A stretch of DNA of 5,618 nucleotides, taken from NCBI GenBank assembly GCA_020718965.1, contig DYRE01000152.1, positions 1-5,618 of the forward strand, read 5' to 3'. The translations under genes and the position numbers were made by a program. Below are positions 1-5,546 of this stretch, in pieces (position 1 is the first letter of the stretch; each line of letters opens with the position of its first letter). The notes below the pieces were generated by a model, which was not told the DNA's origin, made no database searches, and saw only the letters and a program-made list of their open reading frames with translations. This stretch comes from Desulfomonile tiedjei. Its GTDB lineage: Bacteria > Desulfobacterota > Desulfomonilia > Desulfomonilales > Desulfomonilaceae.

Positions 1-92
1 TTATGATTATTGATGCAGCCACCAGGCTGGGGAGTTGAGTGAAACAGTCTGCAGAGTTCCCCCCTAACCAAGTTGTATGAAGGAGGATTTAC
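1..92. other. Non-coding leader upstream of the tusA-like gene
   Basis: No recognisable gene lies here. The only frame open from the left edge for more than a few codons ends at a TGA at 36-38, so the tail of an upstream gene could end there, but 11 residues cannot identify it. A small hairpin is possible (CAGCC at 16-20 with GGCTG at 25-29, four-base loop). The end of the stretch holds a strong Shine-Dalgarno AGGAGG at 81-86, six bases before the ATG at 93. I found no convincing -35/-10 pair, so the operon promoter may lie further left. Confidence 0.4.
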
Positions 93-350
93 ATGAGCGA
101 TGTCAAAGTTGCCCCAGAGGGACTGACCGTGGCTGCGCATCTGGACGCCAAGGGTCTGAGCTGTCCCATGCCCCTCTTGCGGACCAAAAAGGAAATCGGC
201 AAGATAAAGTCCGGCGAAATCTTGCAGGTTGACGGCACCGATCCGGGCTCCCGCAATGATATTCCCGGCTGGTGTGAGCGTTCCGGCCACACCTATTTGG
301 GAGAGAAGGAAGGCGCTGGTTTTATTAGCTTCTTTATCAAGAAGGGCTGA
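93..350 (+). CDS. tusA: TusA-family sulfur carrier protein
   Basis: This 85-residue protein belongs to the TusA/SirA/YedF family of small cytoplasmic sulfur carriers, which hold sulfur as a persulfide on one cysteine and pass it to partner proteins. The family signature is clear: an Asp-Ala-Lys-Gly-Leu lead-in followed by C24-P25-M26-P27 (the CPxP motif, C24 being the expected sulfur-carrying residue). The usual second half is also present, with a GEIL strand at 41-44, a TDPGS motif at 49-53, DIPGW at 56-60 and a final Phe-Ile-Lys-Lys strand. Length is normal for the family. A second cysteine, C61, follows the tryptophan of DIPGW. The ATG at 93 is supported by AGGAGG at 81-86. It is the first of four closely spaced genes, the next three including DsrE-like proteins, which suggests sulfur relay in dissimilatory sulfur metabolism. 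Roles in tRNA thiolation or selenium metabolism, known for other family members, cannot be excluded. Confidence 0.93.
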   Translation: MSDVKVAPEGLTVAAHLDAKGLSCPMPLLRTKKEIGKIKSGEILQVDGTDPGSRNDIPGWCERSGHTYLGEKEGAGFISFFIKKG

Positions 351-388
351 TTTTCCTCTCCGTCAAACCCCAGCAAAGGGAGTAGTCC

Positions 389-721
389 ATGTCTGCCGAT
401 CCAAACAAGCTAGGAATACTTGTCACCTCCCCCCAGAACATGCGCCATATCCTTGGCGTTGCCAAGGCAGCGGTGCGGGCCGGGAAGAGTGTCAAGGTTT
501 TCTTCACCTATAAATCCATTCACCTGACCAAGTGTACAGAATTTTTTGAACTCTCCCAGATGTGTGCCGTCGATGATTTGGCCATTTGTGCCGATAGCTA
601 CACCTGTGAGGGCTACGATGCTGTAAAGGATATTCCCCGCGGTCTCACTGACAAGCAGATGCGGACCCAGGCTTTTCACGGTGCCATTCTCGACGAGTGT
701 GGCAAATACATCGTCATGTAA
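389..721 (+). CDS. DsrE-family sulfur-relay protein, cysteine-rich
   Basis: The 110-residue product looks like a DsrE/TusD-fold protein. It has an N-terminal hydrophobic strand (GILVTSP, 9-15), a helix rich in Ala and Lys (23-33), a second strand (VKVFFTY, 35-41), and a C-terminal segment that could pack as in DsrE-type subunits. Members of this family accept sulfane sulfur from TusA or rhodanese and pass it on, usually as cytoplasmic homo- or hetero-oligomers. There are five cysteines, C49, C59, C67, C73 and C104, which is many for this size. C67 or C73, after the third predicted strand, is the best positional candidate for the sulfur-binding residue, but that is inference. The start at 389 has AAAGGGAG at 376-383 as ribosome binding site, 38 bases after the tusA-like stop. 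The next gene begins 12 bases after its stop, so co-transcription is likely. Family assignment rests on fold-like pattern and context. Confidence 0.75.
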   Translation: MSADPNKLGILVTSPQNMRHILGVAKAAVRAGKSVKVFFTYKSIHLTKCTEFFELSQMCAVDDLAICADSYTCEGYDAVKDIPRGLTDKQMRTQAFHGAILDECGKYIVM

Positions 722-733
722 GGAGAATGCGCT

Positions 734-1081
734 ATGGAATCCTTGAAGGTCTATATTCTTATTCAGAATCGCATGTATGGTGACGGGATCCGCTCGGGGC
801 TGGGCCTGGCAGTGGAAAACCACTACGCCTACCCTGTGATCATGAACGGCGAATTTCCCTCCATGTCTCAATACATGGCGGAAAATATCAGCTGGATAAC
901 CGATATGGAGGGCGCGGTCCTCTGTTGCGGCGGCGACGCCCCGGACAACTTGCCCGAAGGGGTTGATATTCAGAGCCTGTCCCTGGAGGAGTTGGGCGAA
1001 CAGATGCGCGAGGCTGATTTTATCATTCCCTATGGTCTGCCCAAGCAAACCAATGAACCACCGCCGGCCTGTGCCGAGTAA
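734..1081 (+). CDS. Small DsrE/DsrF-like conserved hypothetical protein
   Basis: I do not recognise this 115-residue protein with certainty. It begins with a strand (LKVYILIQN, 4-12), then a Gly-rich turn and helix (GDGIRSGLGLAVEN, 16-29), a second strand around YPVIMNGE (33-40), a helix through WITDMEG (54-60), and a hydrophobic strand ending in the cysteine pair C64-C65 followed by GGD. A late ADFIIPYGLPK segment (94-104) looks like a last strand, and the tail is Pro-rich with C113. This alternating strand-helix order and the operon position after a DsrE-like gene suggest a DsrF/TusC-type partner, which is inference. No signal peptide or membrane segment is visible. The ribosome binding site AGGAGA (721-726) overlaps the stop codon of the preceding gene, which favours coupled translation. 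It may be one of the two hypothetical proteins of the YTD-type sulfur cluster. Confidence 0.7.
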   Translation: MESLKVYILIQNRMYGDGIRSGLGLAVENHYAYPVIMNGEFPSMSQYMAENISWITDMEGAVLCCGGDAPDNLPEGVDIQSLSLEELGEQMREADFIIPYGLPKQTNEPPPACAE

Positions 1082-1096
1082 CCGGAGGAAGCTGTA

Positions 1097-1282
1097 ATGA
1101 GTGATATCAATTCCATTTTGCAAGTATATCGATCCGAGCCCAGTGACGATGTCAAAAAATTGGTGAACATACTAAACCGTGACCGTCAGGCCGACGAGTT
1201 TCAACTCTACGTTGACACACCTAACTATGACCTGCTGGTACAGAAAGTTTTTGCCGCTGACAAAACAGTCTGCTGGTGGTAA
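1097..1282 (+). CDS. 61-residue protein ending in Cys-Trp-Trp, possible DsrH-like remnant
   Basis: This very short protein has a strong ribosome binding site (GGAGGA at 1084-1089, seven bases before the ATG) and starts 15 bases after the previous stop, so it is very likely a real last gene of the operon. I do not recognise it firmly. Its opening (LQVYRSEPSDDVKKLVNIL, 8-26) followed by a charged stretch and a FQLYVDTPNY segment (35-44) loosely recalls the N-terminal half of DsrH/TusB, which is about 95 residues long; this would complete a DsrE-F-H-like order. The match is weak. The striking feature is the C-terminus, C59-W60-W61: the sole cysteine sits two residues from the end, a place where it could act as an accessible sulfur-accepting or disulfide-forming arm, as the C-terminal cysteine of DsrC does. 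No frameshift is evident, because the stop is soon followed by a hairpin. Confidence 0.75.
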   Translation: MSDINSILQVYRSEPSDDVKKLVNILNRDRQADEFQLYVDTPNYDLLVQKVFAADKTVCWW

Positions 1283-1296
1283 TTCCCTTTTTGCCA

Positions 1297-1341
1297 AGCC
1301 GATCATTCCCCTTGGGAAAAACCTTCGGGGTGTGATCGGCT
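1297..1341 (+). terminator. Hairpin terminator of the tusA-dsrE-like operon
   Basis: A nine-base perfect stem (AGCCGATCA at 1297-1305 with TGATCGGCT at 1333-1341) is extended, after a 2x2 internal mismatch, by CCCC (1308-1311) pairing with GGGG (1327-1330), leaving a 15-base loop. It begins 15 bases after the last operon stop codon, the usual place for an intrinsic terminator. The following bases are only partly U-rich (TTCCTTTGTT from 1351), so termination may be imperfect or factor-assisted. Confidence 0.6.
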
Positions 1342-1436
1342 CCCAGCCCCTTCCTTTGTTCGCCTCCTTAGCTTTGCTTGCTGTGTGCAAATAGGACAGC
1401 AGGACGACAGACTCACCTTGAAGTATTATTTTCCTG

Positions 1437-1450
1437 TTCCATTAATGGAA
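1437..1450. repeat. Perfect 14-base palindrome TTCCATTAATGGAA
   Basis: The two seven-base arms are exactly complementary with no loop, the form expected of a binding site for a dimeric regulator rather than of an RNA hairpin. It lies in non-coding DNA about 500 bases before dnaN. No regulator can be named, and a palindrome of this size could occur by chance in a window this long. Confidence 0.45.
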
Positions 1451-1528
1451 TGACTCTACCCATCCCCAGCTCTAAAAACCTTCTTCCAGCGAAAGTCTTT
1501 TTCTCACCACCCTCTCCATCACCATTAC

Positions 1529-1537
1529 TGTGAATAG
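1529..1537 (-). promoter_or_regulatory. DnaA-like box (CTATTCACA on the minus strand)
   Basis: The plus strand reads TGTGAATAG. On the minus strand this differs from the TTATNCACA consensus only in the first base. It is the leftmost of the four better DnaA-like sites of the intergenic region. Confidence 0.4.
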
Positions 1538-1562
1538 CGCTGCGGTTCAAGGAATTATACCG

Positions 1563-1592
1563 TACTCTCCCCCAAGAGTATCACACTTGTGA
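1563..1592. repeat. Two adjacent dyad repeats
   Basis: TACTCT (1563-1568) and AGAGTA (1575-1580) form a perfect six-base stem around a six-base loop. They are followed without a gap by TCACA (1581-1585) and TGTGA (1588-1592), a perfect five-base dyad around two bases. Back-to-back dyads suggest protein binding sites or a folded element; no T-run directly follows, so they do not look like an intrinsic terminator. Confidence 0.45.
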
Positions 1593-1621
1593 AAGAGTTT
1601 TTTAATTTTAATTCCATATTG

Positions 1622-1630
1622 TTGTTCACA
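1622..1630 (+). promoter_or_regulatory. DnaA-like box (TTGTTCACA)
   Basis: One mismatch (third base G) from TTATNCACA. It lies 25 bases before the A/T-rich tract, the position expected for a DnaA site flanking an unwinding element. Confidence 0.4.
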
Positions 1631-1650
1631 GTATCCCAGGGATATAACCC

Positions 1651-1679
1651 TTGCCTTTTTTTTAGTTTTTTGCTAGAGT
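1651..1679 (+). promoter_or_regulatory. Candidate sigma-70 type promoter for dnaN
   Basis: TTGCCT (1651-1656) is separated by exactly 17 bases from TAGAGT (1674-1679), and a TG at 1671-1672 sits one base before the -10 hexamer as in extended -10 promoters. Each hexamer matches four of six consensus bases. It would give dnaN a leader of about 250 bases that contains two DnaA-like sites, allowing DnaA control. The low complexity of the surrounding DNA makes chance matches easy. Confidence 0.35.
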
Positions 1680-1720
1680 TTATTAATTTAAATTAAATAA
1701 AAATTATACGATAAAACAAT
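1656..1720. other. A/T-rich tract, candidate DNA unwinding element
   Basis: Only 8 of 65 bases are G or C, and 1679-1708 is a run of 30 A/T bases. Inside it, 1683-1696 is a perfect 14-base palindrome centred on TTTAAA. With DnaA-like sites on both sides, this is the best candidate for the duplex-melting part of a replication origin. It may instead be an A/T-rich upstream promoter element. Confidence 0.45.
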
Positions 1721-1757
1721 ACTCTCTAGTTCTTGCCCATTTTCTTTTCATAAGTTT

Positions 1758-1778
1758 GGGAGTTGTTTGTCTACTCCC
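1758..1778. repeat. Hairpin GGGAGT/ACTCCC abutting a DnaA box
   Basis: GGGAGT (1758-1763) and ACTCCC (1773-1778) are exact reverse complements around a nine-base loop. The right arm is immediately followed at 1779 by the perfect DnaA box. No T-run follows, so it is not a typical terminator. Confidence 0.45.
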
Positions 1779-1787
1779 TGTGGATAA
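1779..1787 (-). promoter_or_regulatory. Perfect DnaA box (TTATCCACA on the minus strand)
   Basis: The plus strand reads TGTGGATAA, the exact complement of the strong DnaA recognition sequence TTATCCACA. By simple base counting an exact 9-mer on either strand of a 650-base stretch is unlikely by chance. It lies about 150 bases upstream of dnaN. Confidence 0.7.
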
Positions 1788-1790
1788 CGT

Positions 1791-1807
1791 GGTTTTTGGA
1801 AAAAACC
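1791..1807. repeat. Short hairpin GGTTTTT/AAAAACC
   Basis: GGTTTTT (1791-1797) and AAAAACC (1801-1807) pair perfectly around a three-base loop, just right of the perfect DnaA box. It is A/T-rich and weak, and its role is unknown. Confidence 0.35.
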
Positions 1808-1835
1808 CCTTCCTTTTCACGAAAGATCCCATTAT

Positions 1836-1844
1836 TTATCAACA
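1836..1844 (+). promoter_or_regulatory. DnaA-like box (TTATCAACA)
   Basis: One mismatch from TTATCCACA (sixth base). It lies 49 bases downstream of the perfect box, in opposite orientation, and about 90 bases before the dnaN start, where bound DnaA could affect dnaN transcription. Confidence 0.4.
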
Positions 1845-1935
1845 CATAAAATCATAACATAACCAATAGATAATTGACTTTTCCCTCTGTTGTCCATGCA
1901 ACTACCATCACTCTTTTTCTTTAAAGGAAAAAATA

Positions 1936-3066
1936 ATGCCCTTTGAATTCTCCGTCTCTCGTCTTGACCTTTTGCAGATCATGGCGGCCCAACAGCAGGT
2001 TGGTAAAAAAAGCAGTATGCCAATTTTGGCCAATGTTCTCATAATCGTTAAAGATTCCATGGCCTCTTTGAGTGCCACTGACACCGAGGTGGCGCTGCGA
2101 CAGAATCTGACCGCTGACGTGGAGCAGGAAGGAAGCTTGACCTTGCCGGCAAAAAAACTCTATGAACTGGCCAGGGAGTCAGCTTCGGAACGAATGGTTT
2201 TCAGGGAAAAAGAAAAAAATTGGGTTGAAATAATTGCCGGAACAAGTACGTACCGACTCAGTGGTTTGCCGGCTGAAGATTTCCCTGATTTTCCAGAATT
2301 TAATGGAGAGAGCTTGGTTTCTTTGCCGGCGATGGTTTTTGTAGAGTGTATAGATAAGGTACTTTTTTCAGTAGCTTCTGAAAAAGAGAACATCCCCAGC
2401 CTAACCAATGCATTGTTAAAAGTTGAAAAAATAGAAGAAAAATATTTTTTACAACTTGTTTCCTCGGATGCCCACCGCATGACTTTCATGGGCCGGGAAG
2501 TTTGCGAAGAAGCTTCTCTTCTTTCTATTAAAGCAAATACTTTGATTCCGCGTAAAGGTCTGGTGGAGATACGCAGATTCTGTGAAAACATTGACGATGT
2601 CTTCCTTGGTGTTGAAAAAAAGCAGTTAGTTCTTAAAGTTAATGATGACATTCTTATTGTAAGGTTAAGCGAAGGTGTATTTCCTGACTGTAATGCCATT
2701 TCCAAAATGGCAGAAAATGAATACAATATTAATATTCCAAGACTTGATTTTTTAGATGCATTAAAAAGAATTGACTTGTTTTCAGAAGATATTTTTCATG
2801 CAATTAGAATTGACATAACAAATGGAAAAATTGTTCTGAAATCAAAAAATTCTGATTATGGTAGCGCTGATGATGAAATATCTATTGAATACGATGGAGA
2901 AGATATTTCGATAGCGTTTAATTGTAGGTATCTTATTGAAACACTTCAGGTTATGATTGGCAGTGAAATAAGGATTAACTTTTCATCAAATAAAGAAAAA
3001 CCATGTAAAATCGTTTCTAACGAAGATGCAGGTTTTCTCAGTATAATAATGCCAATGGCAATATGA
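1936..3066 (+). CDS. dnaN: DNA polymerase III subunit beta (sliding clamp)
   Basis: This 376-residue protein is the replication clamp, a homodimeric ring that tethers DNA polymerase III and other enzymes to DNA. Length fits the family (366 in E. coli). Visible landmarks are SSMPILANVLI (26-36), SATDTE (46-51), LPAKKLYELAR (70-80) and YRLSGLPAEDFPDFP (106-120) in domain I, SSDAHRM (176-182, the equivalent of the conserved DGHRL stretch near the partner-binding pocket) in domain II, and VFPDC near the domain II/III boundary. In domain III, FNCRYLIETL precedes the C-terminal MPMAI, the counterpart of MPMRL whose residues line the pocket for polymerase peptides; the usual Arg is Ala. The start has AAAGGA at 1923-1928. 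gyrB follows after one base. The first half of the gene is near 50% GC, but the part encoding domain III (2701-3060) is only 29% GC, a clear internal shift. Confidence 0.97.
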   Translation: MPFEFSVSRLDLLQIMAAQQQVGKKSSMPILANVLIIVKDSMASLSATDTEVALRQNLTADVEQEGSLTLPAKKLYELARESASERMVFREKEKNWVEIIAGTSTYRLSGLPAEDFPDFPEFNGESLVSLPAMVFVECIDKVLFSVASEKENIPSLTNALLKVEKIEEKYFLQLVSSDAHRMTFMGREVCEEASLLSIKANTLIPRKGLVEIRRFCENIDDVFLGVEKKQLVLKVNDDILIVRLSEGVFPDCNAISKMAENEYNINIPRLDFLDALKRIDLFSEDIFHAIRIDITNGKIVLKSKNSDYGSADDEISIEYDGEDISIAFNCRYLIETLQVMIGSEIRINFSSNKEKPCKIVSNEDAGFLSIIMPMAI

Positions 3067-3067
3067 A

Positions 3068-5476
3068 ATGACTACAATGAAGAACACATCATATAGCGCA
3101 GAAAATATTAAGGTTCTTGAAGGTCTAGAGGCGGTACGCCAAAGACCGGCCATGTATATTGGAAATATTGCCGAAGAAGGTTTGCATCACCTTATTTATG
3201 AGGTGGTGGATAACTCTATAGACGAGGCCCTGGCTGGTCATTGCAATAAAATTTCTGTCATTATTCACGAGGATAATTCTGTCTCCGTGGAGGATAACGG
3301 TCGTGGAATTCCGGTGGATATACATCCCACCGAGGGGATTTCCGCCTTGGAACTGGTGATGACTACTCTCCATGCCGGGGGTAAGTTCGACCATTCCAGT
3401 TACAAGGTATCCGGTGGTCTGCATGGCGTGGGGGCATCTGTGGTCAATGCCCTGAGCCTTTGGGCCGTGGCTGAAGTGCGGCGAGATGGAACAGTCTATC
3501 GCCAGTCATACAAGCGAGGAACTCGCACTTCAGATGTGGAAAAGGCAGGGATCAGTGAAAAGACGGGAACAACGATAACCTTTAGGCCTGATGACGAAAT
3601 TTTCTTAGAAACAACAGTTTTTAAGTATGAAATCGTCAAAAATCGTCTAAGGGAACTGGCTTTTCTTAATGATGGCGTGCATATTTCCCTGAAAGACGAA
3701 AGAAGTGGCGAAGAGGATGAATTTCACTATGAAGGTGGCGTGATATCTTATGTCGAGTACCTTAATCGCAAACGAACATTGGTTAACAGCGAGCCTATTT
3801 CCATACGCGGGGAAAAGGATCAGGTGCAGGTTGATGTGGCTCTCCAGTTTTTCGATGGGTATAACGAGCGCCTTTTTTCTTATGTTAACAACATAAATAC
3901 CCGTGAGGGGGGGAGTCATGTGGCTGGATTCCGCGCAGCCCTGACAAAATGCATAAACCGTTATGCCAGTGACGACAGTATCCCTAAAAATTTGCGGGAA
4001 AAACTCGTGGGGGATGACCTGCGGGAAGGATTGACCTGTGTTATTTCCGTCAGGGTGCCTAACCCCCAATTTGAAGGACAGACCAAGACCAAACTGGGAA
4101 ACAGCGAGGTTAAATTCCTGGTGGAGTCGGTGTGTAACGACAAACTTTCGCTGTATCTGGAACAGCATCCTGGCGAAGCAAAAAAGATTTTGGCCAAGGT
4201 GGTAGATGCGGCCCGGGCCAGGGAAGCGGCGCGTCGGGCCAAGGAATTATCCCGCAAAAAGGGCGGCATTGGTTTGATCATGGCTGGAAAACTGGCCGAG
4301 TGTCAGACGAAAGATCCCCAGAAAAGGGAAATTTTTTTGGTTGAGGGTGATTCGGCCGGTGGTAGCGCAAAACAGGGAAGGGACAGGTTTTTTCAGGCCA
4401 TCCTGCCGTTACGCGGGAAGATTATGAATGTGGAAAAGGCGCGATTTGATAAAGTGCTTGATTCAGAAGAAATAAAGCAGATTATAGCGTCACTGGGAAC
4501 AGGAATTGGCAAGGATGAGTTCGATGTCGGTAAGCTGCGGTATCACAAGGTCATAATAATGACCGACGCCGACGTGGATGGATCGCATATCCGCACCTTG
4601 TTACTTACCTTCTTTTATCGACAAATGCTGCCCTTGGTAGAGAACGGTCATGTATATATCGGCCAGGCTCCCTTATATCGCCTGGGAAGAGGCAAGAGCG
4701 AACAGTATTTTCTCAACGAGGATACCCTGAACAGTTACCTGTATGAGCAGGCTAGTCAGAATTTTAGCCTGGAGCATGAAGGGGGCGGAAGCTACGCCGG
4801 CGAAGATTTGTCCCGCCTACTAAAAAAACTTTCCTATTTCGAGAGGATTCTTCAGCATCTTGAACGCTCGAATCTGGGCGAGGCCATGACCCTGTTTTTG
4901 TTGGAACAGAATGTCCATTCGGCCAACCAGTTCAGTGAACAGGATTATGTTGTGGATCTGGCAAATAAATTATGCGCCTTCAAGTTACAGCCCGGGCCGG
5001 TACGGCCCTGTCGCTGGCGCCCCCACTGTTTTGAGGTGGATTTGGTCTTTCACGGGCGCTCCCAGGGCATAGTAACCCTGGGGCCCAGTATTCCTCTGAT
5101 CGGCGAGTACCGCAGTGCACTGGAAATGCATCCTCAATTAAAACAGCTGCTCAAGGGGGGCTTTACCCTCAGTAAGAGTTCTGGCGGGGACGAAAAATCA
5201 GTGACGGTACCTGACTGGCATGAGCTTATTCGCCAGGTGCGGGAAGAAACCTTCCGCGGCAGCCACCTCCAGCGCTACAAGGGTCTGGGTGAAATGAATC
5301 CTGAACAACTTTGGACCACCACCATGAATCCAGAGAACCGAACCCTGGTCAAGGTAACCATAGATGACGCCGAACAGGCCGACGATATTTTTACCACCCT
5401 CATGGGGGACAAGGTGGAACCCAGGCGGGAGTTCATCCAGAACCACGCCATGGAGGTGACGGAGCTGGATATCTGA
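3068..5476 (+). CDS. gyrB: DNA gyrase subunit B
   Basis: This 802-residue protein is the ATPase subunit of DNA gyrase, which with GyrA introduces negative supercoils. The GHKL ATPase domain shows YIG (30-32), catalytic E45 and N49 in EVVDNSIDE, D76-N-G-R-G80, and the GLHGVG lid (117-122). The transducer has the QTK loop (Q338-T-K340). The Toprim domain has E426 in EGDSAGGSA and D500-D502-D504 in TDADVDG, the Mg-binding residues used in DNA cleavage. The length (804 in E. coli) and the 160-odd residues after YRLGRGK that lack Toprim core motifs indicate the insert typical of proteobacterial GyrB. The C-terminus has YKGLGEMNPEQLW and ends in a Leu-Asp-Ile. No key residue is missing. The ATG at 3068 lies one base after the dnaN stop with no clear Shine-Dalgarno, so translation may be coupled; a second ATG at 3077 would remove three residues. 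Confidence 0.98.
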   Translation: MTTMKNTSYSAENIKVLEGLEAVRQRPAMYIGNIAEEGLHHLIYEVVDNSIDEALAGHCNKISVIIHEDNSVSVEDNGRGIPVDIHPTEGISALELVMTTLHAGGKFDHSSYKVSGGLHGVGASVVNALSLWAVAEVRRDGTVYRQSYKRGTRTSDVEKAGISEKTGTTITFRPDDEIFLETTVFKYEIVKNRLRELAFLNDGVHISLKDERSGEEDEFHYEGGVISYVEYLNRKRTLVNSEPISIRGEKDQVQVDVALQFFDGYNERLFSYVNNINTREGGSHVAGFRAALTKCINRYASDDSIPKNLREKLVGDDLREGLTCVISVRVPNPQFEGQTKTKLGNSEVKFLVESVCNDKLSLYLEQHPGEAKKILAKVVDAARAREAARRAKELSRKKGGIGLIMAGKLAECQTKDPQKREIFLVEGDSAGGSAKQGRDRFFQAILPLRGKIMNVEKARFDKVLDSEEIKQIIASLGTGIGKDEFDVGKLRYHKVIIMTDADVDGSHIRTLLLTFFYRQMLPLVENGHVYIGQAPLYRLGRGKSEQYFLNEDTLNSYLYEQASQNFSLEHEGGGSYAGEDLSRLLKKLSYFERILQHLERSNLGEAMTLFLLEQNVHSANQFSEQDYVVDLANKLCAFKLQPGPVRPCRWRPHCFEVDLVFHGRSQGIVTLGPSIPLIGEYRSALEMHPQLKQLLKGGFTLSKSSGGDEKSVTVPDWHELIRQVREETFRGSHLQRYKGLGEMNPEQLWTTTMNPENRTLVKVTIDDAEQADDIFTTLMGDKVEPRREFIQNHAMEVTELDI

Positions 5477-5546
5477 CCCCGGACCCCCCTACCCTACTTT
5501 TCTAGAGTTCGTTGGATAAGTATTACTGTAACCAGGTTGAATTTTG

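Larger units (their letters stand above)
1283..1935. other. 653-base non-coding stretch upstream of dnaN
   Basis: No frame here has both a plausible start signal and a protein-like product, and I see no tRNA or rRNA. From left to right it holds a terminator-like hairpin (1297-1341), a 14-base perfect palindrome (1437-1450), a pair of adjacent dyads (1563-1592), a strongly A/T-biased tract (1656-1720), a hairpin touching a perfect DnaA box (1758-1787), another short hairpin (1791-1807) and a further DnaA-like box (1836-1844). The density of DnaA-like sites and the A/T tract, next to dnaN and gyrB, make it a candidate replication origin or a DnaA-responsive control region. Confidence 0.6.

Noticed and set aside
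410..1123. Long minus-strand open frame of 237 codons opposite the DsrE-like genes
   Set aside because: It lies antisense to three genes that have good ribosome binding sites and family-like proteins; its own product has no recognisable pattern.
1384..1392. TGTGCAAAT as another DnaA box
   Set aside because: On the minus strand it fits only a relaxed consensus with a first-base mismatch and lies far from the other sites.
1179..1394. Plus-strand 71-codon frame overlapping the 61-residue gene and running into the intergenic hairpin
   Set aside because: It has no ribosome binding site, overlaps the well-supported gene in another frame, and reads through the terminator-like stem.
1874..1902. TTGACT at 1874-1879 as the -35 of a dnaN promoter
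   Set aside because: At 17 bases spacing the -10 would be TGCAAC, matching only three consensus bases; other spacings are no better.
2160..2726. Minus-strand open frame of 188 codons opposite dnaN
   Set aside because: It mirrors the codon bias of dnaN, its Ser-rich product resembles no family, and dnaN is unmistakable on the other strand.
3647..4281. Two overlapping minus-strand open frames inside gyrB
   Set aside because: Both are shadows of gyrB, which is intact and conserved through this part.
5477..5546. Terminator or promoter between gyrB and gyrA
   Set aside because: I found no stable hairpin with a T-run and no -35/-10 pair of acceptable match; co-transcription is the simpler reading.
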